From Crambe crambe (taxonomy: Eukaryota; Porifera; Demospongiae; Poecilosclerida; Crambeidae): DNA of 64,000 nucleotides. The notes beneath the pieces are model-generated. The model was given only the letters and a program-made list of their open reading frames with translations, did no database searches and had not been told where the DNA came from. Each line of letters begins with the position of its first letter. Within the stretch, counting starts at the first letter, position 1. This document shows, in pieces, positions 12,101-24,100 of the stretch. The position numbers and the translations under genes were made by a program. The DNA lies in NCBI GenBank assembly GCA_963924555.1, contig OZ004596.1, positions 3,038,001 to 3,102,000 of the forward strand. The letters are read 5' to 3'.

Positions 12101-15100
12101 CTAAATTAATTGAGGTATATAAGACTTAAATGTATTATGGATTCTTCCATCCTACTCTATGTTACAACCAGACATCAGGAGATAGCTTCATTAAGGATCG
12201 AGCATTTTTACATTTGACTAGTCGAAGCCCTGAAAATTTTTGGACTTCTGGACAATGGATGACTGAGCGGGGAGGAGGGTCTGATGTTGGTATGCATAGT
12301 ATTAATCAGTTGCGAACATAATTGTGTCTTGTCTTTAAAAAGACTTATGCCTGGGCACTGGTAGAATATGAGGTAGTTCACACTATTGAAATTCAATTCT
12401 AGCTAAACTTACATCAAATGATTCTAGTATCAATTTGAGTTAGTCAATGTCCTCTGTTTGGCTTTTCAAATATTCACTTCCATGCAAGGCCTGTAGTCTT
12501 TGATCTCATTCTTCTGGCCTTTCCTGTGTTACTGTTCTTTGCTTTCTGACATGTAGTCGATGTTCTCTGGTACTCTTGGCTTTCCTGTAGCCTGGTTAAT
12601 TGTGGCCTGTACTGAGCAAATGTATACTACTTTGTTGAAATGTTCACTTGTCATCACAAATTCGCCTAGACTGTCATCTCTGCTGTTTATTATATCCATT
12701 ACTTTCTCGCTGTCTGAGCCTATTTCTTAGTCCATTCACTGAGATTTCTGTGTTCTACTGGAATCTATTAAAGTAAAGTAACAGCTAGTTCATTTGACCT
12801 ATCTACTCCATTTTTTCCTTTTCACACGTCAATGTAGATTGCATGAGTATACATGAAAGTGCCCAGTGCCAAGGCAAAAAATTCGGTATAAGTGGATGGA
12901 TGAGTTTTTAAATTTTTGTTTTTTTGTTGTTGTTTTTTTTGTTGTTTTTTTTTTTTCAAGTGTAACCGACATACCAAGTAGAGCAGCATGCCTTGCATGT
13001 TATTTGTGTTTACTATACCTATTTATACACTATTCATCACAGTAATAGGTTATAGGGTAGGGTGTGAAAGTATCTGGTCTGGGGCAGTGGTGGAGGTGCA
13101 GTAGAAATGATAATGTGTTGTGGTGGTGGAAGTAGTGGCAGGGGGAAGACAAGTGGTGATTCTACCTGCACAAAATTTGTTCAGATGGATGGCCTGCAAG
13201 AAGTTATCACAGTAACAATTTATTACCCTCAGAGATCCCAGTGCCCTCCAGAACAACCTAATAGTGGACAGGAGTAACCTTTACTGGCACCAATGCCCTC
13301 GGGCCTACGTCCAGAACTGCCTACAGGCACCAGTGCCCCTCCAAAACGGCCTACAGAGTAACCATCACTGGCACCAGTACCCTTTGGCCTATCTCCAGAA
13401 CTGCCAACTGGCACCAGTGCTCCTCCAGAATGGCCTACAGAGTAACCATCACTGGCACCAGTACCCTTGGGCCTACTTCCAGCCTACATTGTATTCTTTA
13501 CTTGTACAGATTTCTTACTGAAGGGGAGAGGTACATTTTTGCAAATCTTACAATTGAAGTAATGGAGAAGGACGCAGGTACTTTAGAGATCTGTGATGGC
13601 AGCGAAGCTCTGTGGTACGCAGGGAAGAAACACGCTTTGATTAGATTATTTATATTATGTATTTTTTTCTACTTGGTTTTTTTTTTTTGTTTTGTTTTTT
13701 AAGAGTTGACCACATACCAAGTAAATAAGTGTTTACTTCATATTTACAATGTATACATTACAGATGTGTCAAGCTGTCACGGTAATAATTATTTTGATCA
13801 TTATTTTGCTAGCAAGTAAACAGGTGAAAGGTCAGGAAGCACAACTCTACTCTCTCACTAGTGTCCCAAGTCACAGATTATTGAAGCTGGAAGGCCATAA
13901 CCTGATAAAAGATAGGAAACATTTCCATAATACAATCAGCCTAACTGCTTTTTATCAGCTGACTTGATACTCGTCTGCAATCAAGGCTTGCCACTACAGG
14001 AGAAAGCTAAAGAACTCTGCTTGCACGTGTTCTTAGATTGATCATCAACATGGAGACAGTGGTACAATTACCGATGATAATAAAGCTGACTAGATACTCA
14101 CCTGAACCACATAATGCCTGCTGATACACACTGCTTAGCAGAGTCTCATCTCTGTCTGCAATCAAGGCTTGAGAAAGCTAAAGAACTGTATTCTTAAATT
14201 GTATGGTAAAGATCGCAAAACAAAGTAGAGTTAGGCGCTCTAAGTTAATAGCATGGAGAATGATGAAGTTGCTTTAGAGATCCGTGATGGCAGCGAAACG
14301 CTGAGGTATTCAGGGAAGAAACGCACTTTGATTAGATTACATAATTATGTCTACTTGGTATGTAACAAGGGCCAACTACATAAGAATATTCGGTAAAGTT
14401 TGTCACATGAATAAGCTGTTCAAGGTGTGGGGTTTCCATCTATCCCTGGTTCATGCCGTGAAGAATGCCTAGGGAAGAGCAACAAGGTACAAGCAACAAA
14501 GTACAAGCAACAAAGTACAAGCAACAAAGTAGCACAGATAGCTTAGTTTATAAGCTGGAAAAGCCCACCTTAGTTGTTGGTATTTTTCCACACAACTCTC
14601 TGTGCACGAAGTTGTATTCATAAGCTCTAGAACTATCTTGCATCCATGAATTGGGAAGGGTCGTCGATATAATGCGTTAGTACATGACATCTAATTACGT
14701 AGCTAGGGGGAAAATGGCGTTCCATGGCCTCACTGAACTACCAGCGTTTGCTGAGAAAGAGAAGATGGCATATAATTTCCGGCTCTTTTATGACAGTAAT
14801 AAGTTCTGAGATGGGAAGAATGAAGCTCAGAGCAGAAACATTACATTACTTGACTGAAGTTCACTCCCTTGTTGCTGAATTTTTTTGAACCACACACAGC
14901 CATCCCTATTTTTAGAATTCTTTTTTATATTTTTTCCTTCATTATTATTCTTCTTAGACAACCATAAATAGCGAACCACTCAAGCTATAGCAAGTATTTC
15001 TGGATAAATCCACTCCAAAGAAAAAGGAGACACTATGGAGTACAGTACTCATTATTGGATGCCATTTTTTCAATAATACATGTGCGCATGTATTCGACAT

Positions 15101-18100
15101 CCAATTATTCTAAATTATAATATTTCTCAGCTAGCTGCTCTAGATATGTGTGCGTGCCAGATCATAGACTACTCTATCAACTTGGGGATTTTAGATTCAT
15201 CAATCCATCTACCAGTAGACTTTCAGATTATCTCCTTGACCTCCAAGTATAGCTCAACACTTCAAGCCTTGACTCACTGATAGATAATCATTGGGCTGCT
15301 ATGCATATGGTATTGGAGAACTATTCTTTCATTTGTCCCTGCATACATATAGAAGAATGAACTCTTGCATTTATGCGTACATACATAAAACCATAAAAAG
15401 AACAAAGACCAGGAACCAGTGAGGGAAAAAACATTTCCATACCGGTAAGCTCCCTCCTGAAACTTGGTCTGCACTTCGTAGTAGGCTCTAGTAGGCTGGA
15501 TAATCATTCACAGTAGCTTTTGTGTGGGGGAACTAGAATTTCACTTTGTATTAGTCTATATGCGGTGCATGCCAGCGTCTGCATCATCCCTACATAGAGA
15601 GAGCTACTGCTCTCTCTGATACTGGAATAGTTTGATAAGTGGTACAGTGAAAAATACATTAATCTTATTCGTGATCAATAAAAAACTACCAGAAACCCAA
15701 CAAGACTGCTGAATGTTTGACAGTATAAAAGGTCTACGTTATACTGTAAGCACTACTGTAGTGCTTAGCTGGCCATTGGTTTTTTACTACCAAAATGCAG
15801 TGGTTTATTTAGAACTCCCCAAGTCCAACCATGATGAGAGGAAATATTTATCATACATACCACTTAAGTGGTGATATCTCAGCTGACTTAGGGGGTGATG
15901 CCATGTTGAAAAATGAGGTAGCATTGTATATTGCAGAGTTAAAGGAAAAGCATGGTGCAGTCATTGCTGAGTATGGTGGTGATCATGATGATCTGGAAAG
16001 TGTGTAAAATATTACACTGCTTCATCTTTTACTCTTCATACTTGAGTCCTAACAAATAGGTGTTCTGTCTTGAAGCCAACTCTCTACCATCATATATACT
16101 TAGTATACTATTAGCAGGCTCACAATAACAGTCAGTCATAGGACATTTTCTGGTCAATTTGTCTGGTCATTTTCTGCCTTTGTCTAACCAATTTTTTAAT
16201 TATAGCTATGCATTTAAAACTGCTATTAGGTAATTATGTTCGGACAATAATAAAGTATTACTGTGAGCCCTTATGATCCCGCAGCCACATCTGTATGGCA
16301 AGGATCATCAAAACAATGATATCCTCCATTGTCAGTGTTGATGAGAGGAAATGAAAGAGTGATGTAGGCTTGAGTACATGACTATAAAAAGTACGGAAAC
16401 AAGGTGGGGTAGCTTGCTGGCTATGTACTGCATTTGTGCTCTGCTAACTGTCATAGAATTGACTACATCGCTGCAAGGTGTAGCTGAAAAGGGATAATAT
16501 GGCAGCAGCGATGTAGAGTTTATGTCAATTCTATGACAGCAGAGCTCAAATGCAGTCCATGCAGTGATGTAGGGTTTGTGTCAATTCTATGACAGTTAGC
16601 AGAGCACAAATGCAGTACATAGCCAGCAAGCTATCCGATTTTTTATAGTCGTGTACTCAAGCTTACATCTTTCTTTCATTTTGTTTTTCCTCTCACTTGT
16701 TAGAGAAACGTGTACATATAGTCTGCCTGCTGTGAATGACCCTTTACCAAATACCATGCCCACTGGAACTCAGATCATGTCAGCAAGACCTTGTGATATA
16801 AACTCTATGAACATTCCAGTGTTGTCTACGAAGTGTTGTCTACGTAGCGTCTACGAAGTATATAACTAACTGTGCTGTCTACAAAGCGTTCGAGAATTGG
16901 AGTTGTCCACGAAGGCACTCGGACGGCAATTGACAGGACTTGAGCTTTACTCAATTTGAACAATACCATTCCTTACCTCAGGTGTTGATCTTCGAGATGG
17001 TACCAAGATTGTAAATATAGGATGAAGCAGTCTGCTGTCAAGCGTCCATGAAGGCACTCGGATGGCAATTGACAGTTAGGACTTGAGCTTTACTTCAATT
17101 TGAACAATACCATTCCTTAGCTCAGGTGTAGAGCTTCAAGATGGTACCAAGACTGTAGATATAGGATGAAGCAGTTGGAAGTTATGGCTGTCAAGAAGAA
17201 GATTATTTATATTATATTATTAGCGTTTTATCACTCAAGCCTACACCGCACTCTCTGATATGACTGAGTTTAGTTATTATGATGGTAGTGAGTGCAATGG
17301 CAGCTGAATTAAAACTTGGAGTGTATCAATTTGTATGTACTATAATTAACTAACCTGTTTAAACACTGGTAATAATTATTATCTAGGGAGTGGTACCTGC
17401 ACTTTTGCTAAAGGACCATTGGCCAATAGTTTATACAAACTATATGGACATAAATGGTTTTCATCAGCCACTGATGCACAAGTAGTTTTTACTTTGGCTA
17501 GGATTTCTGATGAAGAAGGCATGGTGATAGAGGTACTTATGTTTGGTATGTGAGTGGCCACAAGTACTGTACATACCTCTGTAGGGATCACAAGGTCTAT
17601 CTCTTTTTTATCTGGAGACCAAAAACAGTAAAGGTGATCTTAATGGTCTAGAAATTCAGGTGTGTACTGTGTTTATATACTTTTGTTTAGTCAGTGTGTT
17701 TTATTGTGAATAGAAATTGAAGAACAAACTGGGCACTAGACAACTTCCCACAGCAGAAGTATTACTAGATGGCACTACTGCACACCTGGTAATTACATTG
17801 ATTATTAATTATGGCTGCTTTAACTTATATACATATTAGATTGGAGAACAAGGTCGTGGTATTCCTAATATATCACCTATGTTGACTATCACTCGGTTGC
17901 ATAACAGTGTTTGTTCCATTGGGAACATGCGCAGGTAAATCCACTTTTTCCTTCATGGTATGATTAATTATTGAATCAATTTTTGCCTGGAATTTAGGAT
18001 GCTACAGATATGCAGGGATTATAGCACTAAGAGAATAGCATTTGGAAAGTATCTCTATGAGCATCCATTACATATACGAATACTATCCAGAATGGAGGTA

Positions 18101-21100
18101 GTACATTATCATTGTGTGTGGTGGTGGGGGGGGGGGGGGGGGGGGGGGGGGGAGTTTGAGATTTTGTGTACAGGTTACCTGTTAATTCTGCTGGCTAGCT
18201 GCATGTAGCTGTATAATTATCAGAGCCACCGGAACCGCTCCGGCTGGTCAGGCAAAAACCAGACCACTCATCAATCAAACAATAGTCGTCAATATTTAAT
18301 AAAAATTGCCCACATGTTCAATTGTGTTATTGATATAATGTTTAGCTGCAATCAAGTTTTACTGTAGCTATCTAGATAGCTCCTCAAGTTTACCATTTCA
18401 GCTGCCTCCCTCCCTCCCTTCCTCTCCTCCCTGATGCAAGTTGCAAGCTTCTCAGTATCCTTCTATTGGTACATCTCCCCATCAACCAAGAAATGTTTCA
18501 TTTTCCGAGTAGAATTTGGTAGATCTTTTCACTCAACTTGGTTTGATAAGTGGAGATGGTTGTATTGGGATGAAACAAGCTCCGATCAGGTAATGCTGAT
18601 GTTGCTTTTATTTCCCGGGGATTACAGAATTGGGAGGTATTCTGTACCCATGAGAATAGTTCTTGCCATAAGGAAGCTGTAGAGCAGATAATTTTACCAG
18701 CTACAACTAGAAAATGTTGGTGAATGCTTATCATCAGAAGTTGTAGAAGAGGAAAAAAATAATCAAGCTTGTTTTATGAAAGTGGTCACCAGCATCAAGT
18801 TCTCATGGTTTGCCCTGGAGAGGTAGATGGTAATTTTAATCAGTTGTTACAACTCAGCTGTGAAGATAAATCTGATTGTTGTAGTCTTTCATTGGGTAGA
18901 TTCCCTCATGAATATTTTATTGGTCTATATGTGACAGACTTAATAACTTTGAATGCTCTTGTTGCTTTAATCAAGGATAGCTATATTGCTCCGGATGAAT
19001 CTGAACTGGAGAACTGTAGGGGTCAATGTTATGATGGCGCTATCTACACCCACTGTTACGGCCTAGCCTCATTCCCAGGCCTAGCCCTATTATTGGGCCT
19101 GGGAACAAGGCTAGTTACGGCCATGCCCTTAATCTTGCATGTCAGGATACAGTATGTAAGGATGCACTTGATACCACTTTTGAGTTGTCTAAGCTCTTGA
19201 AGTATTCATCCAAACATAATGCTACTTTCAAGAATATGATGTAACACTTGTTTTCGAACCCTTTGTCCTACTAGATGAACAGTCAAAGCTGACTCTTTAC
19301 ACGTAATGTAATAATAAACTACTTGGTCTTGTAAGCCAGCTTACTGAAATGGCTGCACTGGACAATTTTGATTTTCTTTTTGGTGTCTTTTTGTGAGAGG
19401 AGATTAGCAGACAGTTCAAGTTGCACACTACAGCGTAAGGAGCTGCTGAAGGTAATAGTGCTGCTCTCCTTACATGTGATGACTTGTCAGCATTTTGAAG
19501 TAACAATGAATTTGAGAAACTTTGGCATAGAAAGCATCAGAGGTAGGTATTGAAGAGCCAGTCTGACGAAAAGCGCCAAGTCGCTTTGAAGTGAAGGTCC
19601 ATCCCATCATCCCTCATCTGTTGAGGATTACTACAAACCTCAATATTTTGAAGTACTTGACCTCATTGTCAGCTGTATCAAGGAGTGGTTTGACCATTCT
19701 ATACCATTTCATTGTATGGAATGGCTTCAATCCACCAGTACTCAAGACACAGCTTTCAACCAAGTTGTATTCAGTCACCTCGCATTTTCGGTTATGCAGA
19801 ACTAGACATAAAAGTAGTAAAAATGCCTTGAGTTACTCATGGCATTGAATTAAGTCATCCATACCTTGAGTCAGTCGTGGCATTGATTTAAGTCAAACAT
19901 GCCACGAGTATACATGGCACTGAATTAAGTCAGTGATTTAATTCAAGTATTAACATTAAATGGCAGCTTTTTAAGTCAGAGTAGGTCCCTGGTAATTAGA
20001 ATGATAGGCTGACTTAATTCAGTGCCATTATAACTAAGTGGGCAATTATTTAAGTACAAAAAACAGTTATTATAAATGGAAAAATTACAAGCTAGCTGTA
20101 GCAACGGAAATAAATTAACATGAAAATTTTAAACAAGCCAATTTACAGTAGCAACATAGCTGATAGATTGCTGTGGTGATTGAGAGTATAGAATTTCTAC
20201 ACCATCTCAGATAGGTATGGGGCTAAAATGCTCTTTTTTTGGTCTATTATTCTATTCTGCAGTGCTCCTCCAGCAGACCCATCATTGTAGCCTATATATT
20301 ATTCTCAACTATAAAATGTCATGAAGGAGTACTTTTGAACTATAAAAATGAAAATGTTTACTGCACACCATTTTATCCCAATGCACACACTGTTTTGTTT
20401 TCTTGCTGATCCCCAAAAGGATGCATCCTTTGGGGGATCAGCTTTTAAAATAAAATTAAAAACTCACTCAGAATGCACATACGTACTGTATCGATTTTGG
20501 TGCCAAGTCAAGATGACAGCACTTGACAATCAGGCAAGGGCTAGGGAGGAGCGAGGTTATAGCTAGTAGCTATAACAATGATTGCAGCCTATTATTCTAT
20601 TTATTTAGCCCATTATGCTGCTATTCCAGTGAAGTCCTATTTAGCCTATTATGCTGCTATTCCAGTTATACTAGCATATCAGCCCCATGGCCTCATTTAG
20701 GTTAACTCCTTTCTTGGTCAAACCCTTTGCCCATTTCTTTATGTGACCTGCAAAATGAAAACAGTGAAACAGTTCATCATAACTTTGTCTGGTGAACCAC
20801 ATCATGCATCATTATCTTTATTGATACACATTGGTTCTGGTGAGATACGTATGGCTGTTTTTCTTCTGACTTATTCACAATGATCTAGAGATCACCAGCA
20901 ATTTAGCTAAATTCTTTGCCACGGCTATCTTTTAAAGTGTAGCCGTTAATGATAACTGGGGGTGTGATTCTTTGCTTGGTGTTAGCTAGGTGGCTGGTCT
21001 TTGAGCAGTGCAAAGAATAAAAGAGAGGGTGATATCTTAAAGTAATAAGCCATACAATTGCATCTATTCGGTTCAGATTATAAAAACAGCTTTTGAAGAA

Positions 21101-24100
21101 TGTGATTGAGAAGATAAATTGCAATGCATCACTCCAGCCAGTTATTACCCCCTTTAATGTTTTCCCAACATCATGATCTGAGGAACATTTTCTGTATGCA
21201 AGGCCATAGCTATGTCTTTTAGCATTGAACAACAACAGTTTGTATTCAAGGAGGTATCAAACACATTTTCACAATGTATGAAGATTTCTGGCTTAATTAG
21301 AATACTCATGCAATGGTATTTACAGTTCCATAAACTATGATACTTGGAAAGGCGAATTGGATTTCCTGCTGAAGATAACTGGTCCCTGCTCCACAAAAAA
21401 TCTATGGGGGCTGGGCGGCTGAAGCCCCCCTCCCCTCAAATGTAAAAAAACCAACGACTAGGGAGACTCAGTGAATGCCCAGGAAGTACTGATACATGAG
21501 GGAGATGCTCCCATGATACATATAGTGGTGGGCTCCCGGTACCCACCATTAACAGCTCAGCCCCCACTATTGACTTATGCATGGAGAAAACACCAGGTGA
21601 TAGGAACATTAGTGTGATTAGTAGCTACCCTCATCTGTTTTACTGAGGAGGACTGATCTTCACATTCTCCTTGATTAAATTCTTTGGTGCACTGGGTAAA
21701 GGGTTTGACATTTCCAGTTCTAGAAAAAATTCTAGAGTTAATAAGTGAACCTTCTTAAGGGTGGTGGCACATAGCAACGCATGTGCTAACAATTAAATAT
21801 TAATAACTCTAGCTATGGACTTCAAATTGCAGAGAGTTATAAGGTAGTATACACACACTAAAAATGAAGAAAAAAGGTTAATTCTTACAGGTGATATGAG
21901 TCTTTTTACTCTTTAGAGATAAAAAACATTGTTTCTCATCGACCGCTGAAATAAAGTGGCTGATTTTTGGCCTAAGCTTCTTAGTAGCCCTTTCTACAGA
22001 ATTACATTGGTATCTACTTTACTTTTTGATTTCCCAAAAGTGAGTATTTTTAAGTTCTGGGCTAAATCAAGAAATAAAATAGATATCAACAAACCCTTCT
22101 GTAATTTTTTAGAGAGTGGTGCTAGAAAGCTACAAACCAAAAATCAGCCAGTGAAGTTTGGTGGTTGGTGAGAAGTAATGCTTTTTAGTTTGAATTTGAA
22201 AACTGTTCATAGCACCTGCAGGACCTTGACCTCTCTTCTTTTTTTTGTATTATGGCCATGTGCAGTTTAAAGTCTATGGTGCAAGTAGTTTTGGAGATAT
22301 GACCCCTTAGCAACCATGTGTGGGTGGGATGTGCCACCACCCTTAACTGAAAACTATAAGGTCACTGCTTGGAAGAAGATGAATATGACATAGCTAGGGA
22401 AAAGCGGGAAGAATGAGTGGTTTTGAGTTTTGGGTTATGATGAGGTCACTGAAATGAAATGCTGTGTATAGTATCTCTGAGATTGTACAATAATCTTTTG
22501 ATTATCTTGCAAATTTTATATATGTTGCTATATTATTATTGTTTTTGACTTTGACAGTTTTGAGTGTACTTAAATAAGATATAATCATTATTTTGGCACT
22601 GAATTAAGTCAGTCTATTATTCTGATTACCAGGGACCTACTCTGACTTAAAAAGCTGCCATTTAATGGGAATACTTATATTGGGATGGAATTAAATCACT
22701 GACTTAATTCAGTGCCATGCATACTCTTGGCATGTTTGCTATGAGTGACTCAAGGCATGGGTGACTTAATTCAATGCCATGAGTAACTTAAAGCATTTTT
22801 ACTACTTTTATGTCATTTTATGTAGGATCCTCGCATTTTATTTCTATATAGTACACACTCGTTTTATGAATGTTAATAATAGGTGGGTATTGTTATAAAA
22901 GTGGGTGTGGTTAGTAAAAACTTTGTGTGCATATTTACCACCTCAAAATTGCTTCCGGCGGCTCTGATTACAATGGATTAATTATCCCAAATCAAACTGG
23001 ATTGTATTTTTAAGGTCCATTCCTATTATAGTTGCAAACTAGAGGCTGTACTTTGCTTGTTCTGGAAGTTTGTCGGTTAATGGGTCTGGATGATTGTCAA
23101 ATGCTGTCACCTCAAGAAGATATTCTGCTTCGGATCCTGACTCCATTAGCTAAACTCTATACTGCTAAGCAAGTTAGTTTGTAATTTAACATTACTAATA
23201 TGTGGAGCAGACGTGTTAATTTTCATTTCCATTTCAAATACAATATAATTTAACAAATTTATTGCATAGGCCATCCAGATAGCCTCAGAGGGTTTAGAAG
23301 CCATTGGAGGTCAGGGTTATATCGAAGATACTGGGCTACCTACATTGTTCCGAGATGCACAGGTAATTAGTGTAATGCTTGCGTGGACATTACATGATGC
23401 TGGATTATCAACCTTACAGGTGTTGTCCATTTGGGAGGGAACTACTAATATACTAAGCTTGGATATCATTAAGGTTATCAATAAATCCAGAGTCGAGGTA
23501 ATTATTAGTTACAAAATGAAAAACTGTTTGAGATCATAACTGTTGACCACAGATGATGCAGAGTATAATGTACAAAGTTACAGGCTACTTGAACAGAGCA
23601 GCTAATCAGGATTTGAAAGTACAAGCAAATTATCTGAAAAAGCAGCTCAATATCATCCTTGCTTTTGGAGAGAATATGGCTACAGATCCAACTATAGCAG
23701 AAGTAGCAGCAAGAGATTTCGGATATTCATTGGCTTATGTATACATAGGTATGTAGTATGAAGAAAATGGCTGGAAATAGAAATTTCCTTTTTTATTTTT
23801 TATTTTTTTCCCTACTTGGTATGTAATTTCTCTGTAATTTAAATAGCCATAATACAATAGTAATGGTGAGATATCTAGTATCAATATTCTGTTACAAGTA
23901 ACAGCCACAAGCTACCACTTCGATGATGCTATCATGCAATTTCTAGCTACTAGGGCAATGTGCAACATTTGACAGCGATTGAGCAAGACGTCCTATAGCT
24001 TTTATTAAGTGAAAGGAAAAAAATTATGGTAAATAAAAAGGCCATGCAGGATTGGTCTGTACTTTAACAGTTTCTGTCAACAAAAATCAAAATTATGCTG

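Larger units (their letters stand above)
18221..22965 (+). mobile_element. hAT transposon, interrupted, in ACDH intron 10
   Basis: Terminal inverted repeats CAGAGCCACCGGAA (left) and TTCCGGCGGCTCTG (right) bracket a decayed transposase ORF of the TTF-zinc-finger/DUF4371 type. The flanks ATAATTAT and ATTACAAT are only loosely alike, so the 8-bp target duplication is not secure. The element is split by a 3-kb insertion (19789-22828), and its transposase has a 50-bp insertion (19064-19113). The C-terminal dimerisation part of the transposase is not visible. Confidence 0.7.

Noticed and set aside
13229..13521. ORFs over the CACTGGCACCAGT array
   Set aside because: Translations of a minisatellite, open in several frames because of unit length.
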